Below, one piece after another: positions 1-7,230 of a stretch of 17,449 bases of DNA. The stretch comes from JAGTVB01 sp964624765 (GTDB taxonomy: Bacteria > Pseudomonadota > Gammaproteobacteria > HK1). The notes beneath the pieces are model-generated. The model saw only the letters and a program-made list of their open reading frames with translations, was not told the origin of the DNA and ran no database searches. The stretch is from positions 1-17,449 of the forward strand of contig CAZUZO010000073.1 in assembly GCA_964624765.1 (NCBI GenBank), in the 5' to 3' direction. Each line of letters begins with the position of its first letter. Positions within the stretch are counted from its first letter, which is position 1. The translations under genes were made by a program, and so were the position numbers.

Positions 1-3
1 TGC

Positions 4-152
4 CTGAGAGGTTGTGAAAAAACCGTCGCGAGCGGTCCGAGAGCCAGGCGGACGGAGCGAAGCCGAGAGACATATCAGATAGATAGGCGAGGAGCGAGCA
101 CCGCCCAACGCCGCTATCGGGTTGTGTGGCAGATTTTTTCACAACCTCTGAG
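4..152. repeat. MITE-like element with terminal inverted repeats
   Basis: The segment begins CTGAGAGGTTGTGAAAAAA (4-22) and ends with its near-perfect reverse complement (134-152, 18 of 19 bases). It contains no plausible gene. About 46 bp of the left end (4-49) recurs in inverted orientation at 3543-3589 with few mismatches, which shows a dispersed family. Size and structure fit a non-autonomous miniature element mobilised by a transposase that is absent here. No clear target duplication is visible, and the IS family is not assigned. Confidence 0.6.
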
Positions 153-310
153 CGCTGCGTAGAGATCCTCTAACGCCCCGGTTTGGCGCTTGCCATAACC
201 CGCCCGCAAAGCGTGCGCCACCGGTTCTCGGTCTTCAGAGCCACTCTGACGAAACGATGACCATGGCCTTGAGCTCGCTCTTGGGAGCCGTGAAAACCAG
301 CTCTGTTGCA

Positions 311-3300
311 ATGCACAACCTCTTACTTCGTTGGTTGGGTTTTTCGGTCGCGCTATGGGTCGTTCTATCGGGCGTCTCGGCGTTGGCTGCGGTGGATGCG
401 GATAAAGATGCCATTACGCGTCTTCTCAAACCCCTCGATAGGGTGGCGCGGCAGGAGGAGCAGGAGGATCGTCAACTTACCCCGGAAGAGCAAAGCGCCC
501 TCATCGATCGCAGTCGAGCGGAACTTCAGGAGCTGTCCAACAACTTGCCGCGCCATATTGCAGCGCTCAGACAAGATGCTCTCGATGTGGCCATGGTCGA
601 GCAAACTCGCATCGATGCCGAAACGACCCGGTTGCATCAGGAGAGCCTGAGGCTCGATCTCGTGGGAGCGGGGCGTCGCATCAAGCGCTTGGACAAGTCG
701 GTGCGCGAGCTCGAGGCACGGGTTCAATGGTTGGAAAACCCCGCTCTGGAACAGTTTGAGACGGCCACGCGTGCCCTTGAGCTGGCCCAGACTCGTCGCG
801 ACTTAGCCGAGCAACGGCGGGCCTTGGACACGGAACAGCAGCGACAGAATCTCTTAAAGAAACGCCTTGAATTGACTGAATTGCGCCGATCCTTGGCGCA
901 AGACTGGCGTATCGCGGTTGAGGATGCCTACTATGCTCAACTGGAACGGCAGCACTTAGCGGCCCGCGACGAGCGTGAGCGCGCCTTGGAAGAAGAGCAG
1001 CGCAATTACCTCGATCGGGCGGCGGAACTCCGCCAACAACTGATACGACAGACCGAGCGGCTCAACCAGGATGAGCGTCTGTTATGGGAGGTATCGATCA
1101 AGGTCGCTGAAGCACGGGCGCGGCTGGTCCATCACGATATCCGGTTGACCGGTATCCAGGTCGATTTGGAGCGCAGCGATTTGCTGACTCGGCGCGGTGA
1201 TACGAATTCCCGCATGCTGCAAGGGGCACTAAGGGAAATCGATGGCTTGATAGAGGAACTTCAGGCTACGCAGCAGCTGTTCGCGCAGGGATTGCCCGTG
1301 GGAGAACGGCAAAAGCGACTCATCGACCAGGATGGCAAGCAAGCCGCCGCGGCACGGCGTGCCATCGAGTCGCTGATCCAAGATGCCAGACGGCGCCAAG
1401 AACGGATCGCAGACCAGCTGACCTCAGCGTCGGAGCTCAAGGCGCGTCTTGATGCGCGCTACGAAGCCAGCCTGCGCCAAGATCTGCTCGCCCGCAGTAC
1501 GCTGCCCGGTAGCCTGGGGGGATGGTGGCAGCTGCTCGGCAGCCTCGCAGATACCCCTAAAGCCATCCTGTATCAGGTTCAGTTGAGCGTGATGGCGGCT
1601 GCTCGGGCCTTGATGCAAGCTCCGCCGTGGCGCTGGGCCGGGCTCGTGGTGGCACAGGTTCTGTTGATCGGGCTCATGTTGCGATTGAGACAAATAGCCC
1701 AGCGTCGGCTGCGGGTGGCGTCGGTGGGTAAAGTCAAGACCTTCGTGGGGACGGCTTCGCTGGCGGTGCTGCGTATGATTCAGCGCAATCTGCTGTGGCT
1801 TGGGCTCACCTTGGCGCTGCTGTGTGTGGTGTGGATCGCGGAAGTGCCCCAGCCCGGCAGCGGTATCATCGTTACCCTGGCGTTGGTGAGCATGATTATC
1901 AAGGCGGTCTTTACCTTTGTGAGTCAGGTACTGACTACCGCCGACGTGCGGGCTGAACGGATTCCCCCGCGGCTATTCACTCGCCTGCGTTGGAGCGTAC
2001 TGATCGGCGGGATCCTGGGAGCGATGGTGCTGCTTATCCACCTGAGTGGACTACCGGATGCTACCCGGGAGGTCGTCGACCGTGTATTCATGCTGTACCT
2101 GCTGTGGGTGTTTCCCACACTGTTGCACTTACGGGGGTTCGTTTTGGAGCTGTTCGTGGAGCGTTATGCAGACCGGCTATGGTTTCAAACGTTGCGTTTG
2201 GTCAGTCTTTTTTTGCTGCTCTCCCTCGTCGGTACGGGGCTTGTCGGCGTGATCGGCTATCTCAACTTGGCCTGGATGGTGGCCTGGCATCTTGGCATTT
2301 TTCTTTTGGTTTTCGTCTGTTGGCAAGCGGCGCGCGGTCTACTCAGCGACGGCGTCATCGTGCTGAAGAATGTGGCAGTGAAGTATTCAAGCTACGGTCT
2401 GCTGTGGACCCAAGACGTCATTGCACCGGCGCATCGAATCCTTGAGGTAGTGCTCTTTGTCGGCGCCCTATTGGCGCTCTCTGAGGTCTATGGTATCCAG
2501 GGCGGCTTGGCATTCGCCAGCTCGGCTTCCCAATCCCTCGAAGAGCCTCTTTTTTCTCTAGGCGGTATCGAGATCAGTGCCTATCGTATCATTGTGGCGC
2601 TGCTCTTGATGCTGTTCATCCTAGCGCTCGGGCGCTGGGTACGGGGTGTGACCTATCGTTGGGCGTTGTACCGCATCCGTGACCTCGGGGTGCGCCATAG
2701 TCTCTCGGTGTTTATCCAATATGTGGTGGTGCTCATCGGCTTGCTGATCGTGCTTCGCAGTACGGGAATGAACCTCACCACGATGGCGGTGTTTGCCGGT
2801 GCCGCGGGTGTAGCGGTCGGCATCGGCCTGCAAGCCATCGCCAGTAATTTCCTCAGCGGATTGTTGTTGCTCATCGAGCGGCCTTTGCGCGCGGGTGATA
2901 TCGTCACGGTCGGGACCCACGAGGGTGAAGTGACACGCGTGGGTATGCGCTCGGTGAGCTTGAAAACCTGGGATAACCAGGAAGTGATTATTCCGAATGC
3001 CGATGTGGTGACCAACGCATTTACCAACTGGACCCACAGCGACAGCATCGTTCGCACCGTCCTGTGGATTGGGGTCAGTTACGATGCCGATCCTGACGCC
3101 GCGCGGGAAACCCTGGAGCGGGTCGTCCTCAACCATCCCGGAGTGTTGTCAGAACCCGCCCCGATGGCGTTGCTCTGGCAGTTCACCGAGTCATCCATTC
3201 AGTTTCGAGTGCAATATTACATCGACATCAGTCGAGAGAGTCTGCTCGGTATGCGATCCGCCATCAATCGTGGTATGTGGCATGCCTTGAAGGAGGCCAA

Positions 3301-3415
3301 CATCTCCATCCCCTATCCGCAGCAGGATCTTCATATCAAGGAGTGGCCGGCGGGTGGCCGCCAGGAATTTGACCGGGCGCGGCTAGAATTGGAGTTGGGC
3401 AGTGGAAGAACCTAA
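311..3415 (+). CDS. Large MscS/MscK-type mechanosensitive channel
   Basis: Predicted large inner-membrane mechanosensitive channel that would release solutes on hypo-osmotic shock, about 1034 residues and close in size to MscK and MscM of E. coli. From the ATG at 311 there is a clean signal peptide ending in SALA. A long charged coiled-coil periplasmic region of about 400 residues follows, then a series of hydrophobic helices, then the MscS core. The pore helix (nt about 2780-2900) reads AGAAGVAVGIGLQAIASNF followed by LLIERPLRAGDIV, the Gly/Ala-packed TM3 and start of the beta domain typical of MscS. The ORF also runs from an ATG at 257; I prefer 311 because it puts the signal peptide at the N-terminus, although neither start has a strong ribosome-binding site. 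The gene looks intact and lies between inverted copies of a short repeat (4-49 and 3543-3589). Confidence 0.93.
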   Translation: MHNLLLRWLGFSVALWVVLSGVSALAAVDADKDAITRLLKPLDRVARQEEQEDRQLTPEEQSALIDRSRAELQELSNNLPRHIAALRQDALDVAMVEQTRIDAETTRLHQESLRLDLVGAGRRIKRLDKSVRELEARVQWLENPALEQFETATRALELAQTRRDLAEQRRALDTEQQRQNLLKKRLELTELRRSLAQDWRIAVEDAYYAQLERQHLAARDERERALEEEQRNYLDRAAELRQQLIRQTERLNQDERLLWEVSIKVAEARARLVHHDIRLTGIQVDLERSDLLTRRGDTNSRMLQGALREIDGLIEELQATQQLFAQGLPVGERQKRLIDQDGKQAAAARRAIESLIQDARRRQERIADQLTSASELKARLDARYEASLRQDLLARSTLPGSLGGWWQLLGSLADTPKAILYQVQLSVMAAARALMQAPPWRWAGLVVAQVLLIGLMLRLRQIAQRRLRVASVGKVKTFVGTASLAVLRMIQRNLLWLGLTLALLCVVWIAEVPQPGSGIIVTLALVSMIIKAVFTFVSQVLTTADVRAERIPPRLFTRLRWSVLIGGILGAMVLLIHLSGLPDATREVVDRVFMLYLLWVFPTLLHLRGFVLELFVERYADRLWFQTLRLVSLFLLLSLVGTGLVGVIGYLNLAWMVAWHLGIFLLVFVCWQAARGLLSDGVIVLKNVAVKYSSYGLLWTQDVIAPAHRILEVVLFVGALLALSEVYGIQGGLAFASSASQSLEEPLFSLGGIEISAYRIIVALLLMLFILALGRWVRGVTYRWALYRIRDLGVRHSLSVFIQYVVVLIGLLIVLRSTGMNLTTMAVFAGAAGVAVGIGLQAIASNFLSGLLLLIERPLRAGDIVTVGTHEGEVTRVGMRSVSLKTWDNQEVIIPNADVVTNAFTNWTHSDSIVRTVLWIGVSYDADPDAARETLERVVLNHPGVLSEPAPMALLWQFTESSIQFRVQYYIDISRESLLGMRSAINRGMWHALKEANISIPYPQQDLHIKEWPAGGRQEFDRARLELELGSGRT

Positions 3416-3545
3416 GGAGTGGAGTGCGGGCATTGTACAAATGTCCGAGTTAACTTAAGGGCAGACTAGTTGAATTCACGCCGGCGCTTTGCTCGGCAGT
3501 CGAGCCTCGGGAACGGAGGTTTTACTGCGCGCGGTACGGATCCGT
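3407..3545. repeat. Dispersed intergenic repeat, copy A
   Basis: This stretch overlaps the end of the channel gene and resembles 6119-6240 in the same orientation. Shared blocks in order are GAACCTAAGG, a GTTAAC-centred block, GCCGGCGCTTTGC, CAGTCGAGCCTCGGGAA and GGAGGTTTTACTG followed by CGCGGTACGG. The last 60 bp or so are nearly identical between copies. No coding capacity is convincing. Copy A continues directly into the inverted-repeat segment 3543-3589; copy B does not. Confidence 0.6.
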
Positions 3546-3589
3546 CTGGCTCTCGGGCCGCTCGCGACGGTTTTTTCACAACCTCTCAG
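3543..3589. repeat. Inverted copy of the left end of the 4-152 element
   Basis: The reverse complement of this segment matches 4-49 with a few mismatches and ends in the same 19-bp terminus (TTTTTTCACAACCTCTCAG, 3571-3589). It may be a solo end or one half of a second element. The TGA of the leftward Uma2 gene (3586-3588) lies within it. Confidence 0.6.
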
Positions 3590-4146
3590 GACCAGAGGTC
3601 GCGCAGGGCAAGCCGGACCGCGTCGAACGGCGGGACCGCGACGATCTCCTCTGCTTGCCAGGTTCCCAGATCCCGCCAGCCCTCTTGCTGTAGCGCAAAC
3701 GCCTCGATCGTCTGTTTCAGCGGATCGACCAACCAGGCGAAGCTGACCCCATAGCGCGCGTAGATGGGCATCTTGATCTGGCGGTCTTTGCTCTCAGTAG
3801 ACGGCGACAGAATCTCGCAGACCCAATCCGGAACCACCTCGAAGCGCTGGTCTTTGGGCAATCGCGGCAGACGCGCCCTCCGCCATCCGGCGAGATCCGG
3901 AACACAGACCTCCTGGTCCCGCACGAAATGGATCTCAGGCTCGACGAGTATTCGCCACCCGCCCGGCCCGCCTCGACCGCGGTCAAATGGACCGCCAAGC
4001 TCAATCTGCAGCGCGGACTCTACGCCCATATGCGGACCCGACGGCCCCGGCTGGGCGTGGAGCTGGCCGTTAAGGATCTCCCCCGTAAGTCCCTCCGGCA
4101 GCGCCGTCAATCGATCGTAGAGCGAATAAGATTCGGCAAGTTGCAT
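3586..4146 (-). CDS. Uma2-family (DUF820) PD-(D/E)XK-like nuclease
   Basis: Protein of about 186 residues of the Uma2/DUF820 family, a restriction-endonuclease-like fold common in cyanobacteria and in mobile or accessory DNA. Most members have no established role. Visible family features are ILNGQLHAQPGPS near the N-terminus, EPEIHF, then CVPDLAGWRRARLP and WVCEILSPSTESKDRQIKMP followed by YARYGVSFAWLVDP. The acidic residues of the PDLAGW and EILSPST blocks with the downstream lysine are the expected catalytic set. I chose the ATG at 4146; a TTG four codons upstream is possible, and neither has a good ribosome-binding site. The stop codon is provided by the dispersed repeat at 3543-3589, so the native C-terminus may have been changed. 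The length is normal for the family. Confidence 0.85.
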   Translation of the reverse strand: MQLAESYSLYDRLTALPEGLTGEILNGQLHAQPGPSGPHMGVESALQIELGGPFDRGRGGPGGWRILVEPEIHFVRDQEVCVPDLAGWRRARLPRLPKDQRFEVVPDWVCEILSPSTESKDRQIKMPIYARYGVSFAWLVDPLKQTIEAFALQQEGWRDLGTWQAEEIVAVPPFDAVRLALRDLWS

Positions 4147-4454
4147 AGCGCTAGACAATCATTCGGCTTGTTTCACAACGTTCCGACCCGTGTGGTCAGA
4201 AACACATCACTCCCGAAAAACCTTCTCCTGCTCATTTGGCTTCGGCTTGATGTTAGTACATCAACAACCCTCCCAAACGCTCTCGACAAAGAACAGCCGG
4301 GCTAGTCTTGTCATCCATCCGCCCACCGTTTTGGTATGCCGGTCGCCTATGCCGCCCATTGGTAATCATGATGAAGCCCGCCCAGGATCGGAAACGAGAT
4401 GACCTTTCCGCCGAGTTTGTGGACTGACCGAGGTTGTGTCCGGGATATTGCCTG

Positions 4455-4953
4455 ACCCAAACCTTGATGGGTCTAGCGCGATTGAAGTAGATCTCGACGT
4501 ACTCCTTGTCACGAGGATGGCGCCCCCGTGCCGGCAAGATGGCGGTGCGGTAATGTGCCGCCAAATCCTCATAGGTGGCATTGGCTTGGGGCTCGTATCG
4601 GCAGAGCTTGGCGACAGCGCTCTTGAGGTTATCGGGCACCAGCAGCTCGGCAATGCCCCCCATGAACTCGAAGGCGCGTATGTGCGAGGCGCACCAACCG
4701 GGCAGGCCCTGGGTCCAGGTCGCTTCGGCATAGGTGTAGTTGCTCGCTCCCAGGGTGGCGACAAAGATCTGCGCCTCGCGAATCTCCCCGCTCTATAGCG
4801 CTCCTAAGACATTCGTGGTAGGCGATCCCAGCAATGTTCAAGTCGGCAGGTCTGGTTAGTCCACAAATCAGGTAGGTGCACTATATCGATCGACCACATC
4901 TACCGTCTGCCCGGCATAATCGACGAACAGCTTCTCGCCGGCGCGGTGGTGGA
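4455..4953 (-). pseudogene. istA: IS21-family transposase IstA, internal fragment (broken)
   Basis: On the minus strand the start of the fragment reads HRAGEKLFVDYAGQTVDVVD (about 4890-4950). After a gap it continues GEIREAQIFVATLGASNYTY, WTQGLPGWCASHIRAFEF, MGGIAELLVPDNLKSAVAKL and YEDLAAHYRTAILPARGRHP. This is the DDE catalytic core of IS21 IstA, including DYAG and the PDNLKSAV block. The reading frame is destroyed by about 88 extra bases at 4801-4888. After RHPRDK (about 4508) the protein becomes EYVEIYFNRARPIKVW, which is not typical IstA and looks like the tail of an IS3- or IS481-type integrase. The N-terminal DNA-binding part is missing: the fragment starts exactly where an oriIS-like sequence begins (4954). 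No istB partner remains. Confidence 0.82.
4801..4888. other. Short insertion inside the istA remnant
   Basis: About 88 bp separates two istA segments that should be contiguous (VDRYSA and GEIREAQ). The block is bounded by imperfect copies of an 11-12-bp motif, CGCTCTATAGCG at 4789-4800 and TGCACTATATCG at 4877-4888, as a degenerate target duplication would leave. Its content was not recognised. Confidence 0.35.
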
Positions 4954-4972
4954 GTATAGGACAAATAAACGC
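4954..4972 (-). mobile_element. oriIS-like end of an IS91/ISCR-family element (copy 1)
   Basis: Read on the minus strand the sequence is GCGTTTATTTGTCCTATAC. It shares the GCGTTT-N6-CCTATAC frame of the replication-origin end of IS91/ISCR rolling-circle elements (ISCR consensus, from memory, GCGTTTGAACTTCCTATAC). The istA coding sequence resumes only a few bases beyond it, so this is the junction where an IS91-type element entered istA. The same 25-bp sequence recurs at 9242-9266 with two mismatches, downstream of another IS91 transposase fragment. Confidence 0.7.
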
Positions 4973-5269
4973 CCTTTTGTAACTATCAACGTATCCCGCT
5001 CGAGTGCCACGGATTGGCCTTCGGTTTGGACGGGTGAATGGGGTATCGGTTGGGTAGGGATCCGGTGGGCGAGGTGAGCGACCGCCCACACGCTGCCGGA
5101 CTCGTGGCGGGACCGTGAATCTGGCAGGGTTTGCCATGAAAGCACCGGACTTTCATCGTCCGGGGTGACGTTCCAACGACATGATCGTTAAGCGAACGGG
5201 GCGGTGGGGAGCAACGGACGCCCGGCGAACGCATCGCGGATGGCCGTAAACACGTTCAACCCTGCTCAT
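4973..5269. other. Gene-poor IS91-element tail or junction DNA
   Basis: About 300 bp between the oriIS-like end and the truncated IS91 transposase. No reading frame here resembles a known protein. By position it should belong to the 3' tail of an IS91-type element, but it is not similar to the tail of the second remnant (9267-9463), so a different family member or other inserted DNA is possible. Confidence 0.35.
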
Positions 5270-5297
5270 TGACAATTAGAAAAAAAAATAATTGTCA
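5270..5297. repeat. AT-rich perfect inverted repeat at the transposase truncation
   Basis: TGACAATTA (5270-5278) pairs with TAATTGTCA (5289-5297) around a nearly all-A spacer. A further TTGACAG motif lies at about 5314. The AT-rich patch (5270-5330) contrasts with GC-rich flanks and sits where the IS91 transposase breaks off, so it probably marks a deletion or insertion boundary. A terminator is less likely because the stem has almost no GC. Confidence 0.4.
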
Positions 5298-5331
5298 GTG
5301 ATGCTAAAAAATAGTTGACAGTGGGCAGTTG

Positions 5332-5870
5332 GATGAGTGTCATGGCGCCGGTGGCGGCCTGTGAGCGCCTTCGTCCTGCCTGTTTGTTTAATTAGAAGGG
5401 TCGAGATGGCGCGGTAGACGACCGGCAAGATCGCCGAGAGCACGTGCGGATGGGCGGCCAGCAGAAAGCGTAGCGGAATCGGAAATGACAACACCCATTG
5501 GCGCACGGGTACTCGGGGAATGATGTGATCCACCCAGTGGGCGGGGTTTCGGCCATGCGCCGTGCCCCGCAGGCGGGGCAGAATCCGCGCCGTTTACACG
5601 GGCAGGCCACCGGCTTCTCATGGGCGCAATGTTGGCCACGCCGGCGCAGAAAACCGTTGGCCTGCCACAATCGAGCAAAGCCTCGAACTCGTCTTTGACA
5701 AAATCGGGCAGGCCTGCGCCGGTCTCCGCCTCGCCTTGGGCGAAGCACGTCTCGACGTTTTCTTGTACGAGCTGATAGAGCGTCGTCTCTTCGGGACGCC
5801 GCCGTTCGTAATGCACGGGGTTGACAGCGGGTGTGGGCTGAGGCGCCGTTTGGTCCCTGAACGGTTGCAT
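5332..5870 (-). pseudogene. IS91-family transposase, 5' half with multiple frameshifts
   Basis: Starts MQPFRDQTAPQPTP at 5870, then RRRPEETTLYQLVQENVETC, GAGLPDFVKDEFEALLDCG, HCAHEKPVACPCKRRGFCPA and CGARRMAET, then HIIPRVPVRQWVLSFPIPLR, ending near ATGAMTLIQ. This is the N-terminal zinc-binding domain and the start of the Y2 rolling-circle transposase domain. At least three frame breaks are visible: about 4 bases missing after LLDCG, one indel near 5535 before HIIPRV, and one near 5390. A cysteine expected in the zinc motif is glycine (RRRGQHC). The catalytic tyrosines and C-terminus are absent. It lies in the orientation expected if the oriIS-like end at 4954 belongs to it. Confidence 0.85.
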
Positions 5871-5979
5871 GGTTTTGCTTAGCCGAACGCGCCCGCCCGC
5901 GTGATGCGGCGGAACGTCGAAGGCATCATGTTCAGTGTCTTTGTAAGCCTGTTGAGCAGAGCTGGAGAAGGGCTCCTCT

Positions 5980-6110
5980 AGGCTCGGACGCTTCCCTCTG
6001 TATGGACCTTCGCATTTCACTTCAGTGGGCGTGCTTTCGGCTAATGCATTTGTTAGCGTTAACATCAGGAGCAAGAGCGAAACCAGCCCAGACCATCGTC
6101 GTCTGTTCCT
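5980..6110 (-). pseudogene. N-terminal fragment of a secreted protein
   Basis: Minus-strand frame with a signal peptide (GLVSLLLLMLTLTNALA, then ESTPTEVKCEGPYRGKRPSLEE). After SLEE the sequence loses protein character and runs into the left side of the IS91 remnant, so the gene was probably cut by that insertion. There is no ATG in a sensible place; only TTG or CTG starts are in frame. The CEGPYRGKRPSLEE stretch reminds me of the leader-proximal part of some secreted pentapeptide-repeat proteins, but this is a weak association. Confidence 0.4.
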
Positions 6111-6118
6111 GTCTCAGG

Positions 6119-6240
6119 AAGAACCTAAGGATAAGTGTTCGGGTTAACCGAAGGTAGACGATTCGCATCCGCGCCGGCGCTTTGCCAGTCGAGCCTCGGG
6201 AATGGAGGTTTTACTGTGCGCGGTACGGGGCCGATTGGCC
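6119..6240. repeat. Dispersed intergenic repeat, copy B
   Basis: Direct repeat of 3407-3545. Conserved blocks occur in the same order, with a short deletion near the start and loss of 4 bases within GCTTTGC-CAGTCGAG. It ends around 6240, about 75 bp upstream of the isoaspartate methyltransferase gene. Confidence 0.6.
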
Positions 6241-6315
6241 ATGCGTACGCTGAACAGGGCGACGGCGATGAGCATCGATTGCCTACCAGGCTCGTTGTAA
6301 GAGGGACGCACGCTC

Positions 6316-7059
6316 ATGGTGAGGACTCAACTCAGCAGGCAGAGTGTTGTCATTCTGCTTCTGGTGATGGCATCGGTGTTGGCGAGCTGCGATCTGAACG
6401 GTGAAACAGCCCGCTATCGGGAGACCGACTGGGCGACGCAGCGTCAACAGATGGTGGCGACACAAATCGCGGCGCGGGGGGTTGCGGATCCACGGGTACT
6501 GGAGGCCATGGGCAGGGTTCCTCGCCACGAGTTTGTGCCCGACCGCTCGCGGGGGCTGGCTTATGTCGACTCACCTCTTCCTATCGGGCACGGGCAGACC
6601 ATTTCTCAGCCTTTCATCGTGGCCTTCATGACCGAAGCGGCGCGAATTGGACCGGGCGATCGTGTGTTGGAGATCGGAACCGGCAGTGGGTACCAGGCGG
6701 CGGTGTTGGCAGAAGTCGCGAAACAGGTTTATTCGATCGAGATCCTGGAAGCACTGGGGAGGACGGCGAAAGAAAAGTTGCGAAGCTTGGGTTACCAGAA
6801 CGTGACCGTCCGAATCGGTGACGGCTACCAGGGTTGGCCCGAGAGGGCTCCCTTTGATGCCATCCTCGTGACCGCGGCTCCGGCAAAGGTTCCGCCGCCG
6901 TTACTGGAGCAGCTCAAGCTCGGGGGTCGGCTCGTGATGCCGGTGGGTAATGTCGATCAACAACTCATTCGGGTCACGAAAACCCATCAGGGAGAAAGAC
7001 GCGAGACGCTGTTGCCGGTCCGTTTTGTGCCGATGACGGGCGAGGCGCAGCGGGATTAA
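6316..7059 (+). CDS. pcm: Protein-L-isoaspartate O-methyltransferase with lipoprotein signal
   Basis: Repairs isoaspartyl residues in damaged proteins by S-adenosylmethionine (SAM)-dependent methyl transfer. The 247-residue protein carries all PCMT landmarks: VADPRVLEAMGRVPRHEFVP (57-76), PLPIGHGQTISQP (88-100), the SAM-binding motif VLEIGTGSGYQAAVL (117-131), and YSIEI with DAILVTAAP further on. The N-terminus (MVRTQLSRQSVVILLLVMAS, then VLASC at 21-25) is a classic lipobox. Asp at +2 after the cysteine would, by the Lol rule, keep it in the inner membrane facing the periplasm. A GAGGGA ribosome-binding site lies about 8 bases before the ATG. The gene is intact with a normal-length catalytic domain. 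Cytosolic PCMT normally sits beside surE; that context is absent. Confidence 0.93.
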   Translation: MVRTQLSRQSVVILLLVMASVLASCDLNGETARYRETDWATQRQQMVATQIAARGVADPRVLEAMGRVPRHEFVPDRSRGLAYVDSPLPIGHGQTISQPFIVAFMTEAARIGPGDRVLEIGTGSGYQAAVLAEVAKQVYSIEILEALGRTAKEKLRSLGYQNVTVRIGDGYQGWPERAPFDAILVTAAPAKVPPPLLEQLKLGGRLVMPVGNVDQQLIRVTKTHQGERRETLLPVRFVPMTGEAQRD

Positions 7060-7091
7060 AGGGGCGACTCGCGAAGCCCATGAGGCCCCTT
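7059..7091 (+). terminator. Possible terminator after pcm
   Basis: AAGGGGC (7059-7065) and GCCCCTT (7085-7091) form a 7-bp stem directly at the pcm stop codon, with a 19-nt loop. There is no T-tract, so activity is uncertain. Confidence 0.3.
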
Positions 7092-7230
7092 AGAAGCTGT
7101 CTTAAAGATGTCACGAGCGCCGGAGTCAGGCGCACGGTGGCGACGCGATCGTACGGAACGATTTTGAACAGCGTTAAGCGGGTCCCGAGGGGGCGAGCTC
7201 CAGAGATGGGGCGAGTCACCACCGGCCCTG

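Noticed and set aside
2621..3136. Long minus-strand open frame inside the channel gene
   Set aside because: Antisense shadow of the MscS core; composition is arginine/histidine-rich and matches no family.
4415..4865. Inverted TTTGTGGACTRACC motifs at 4415-4428 and 4852-4865, as if terminal repeats
   Set aside because: The interval is istA coding sequence, and a 14-bp match with one mismatch is expected by chance in a window this size.
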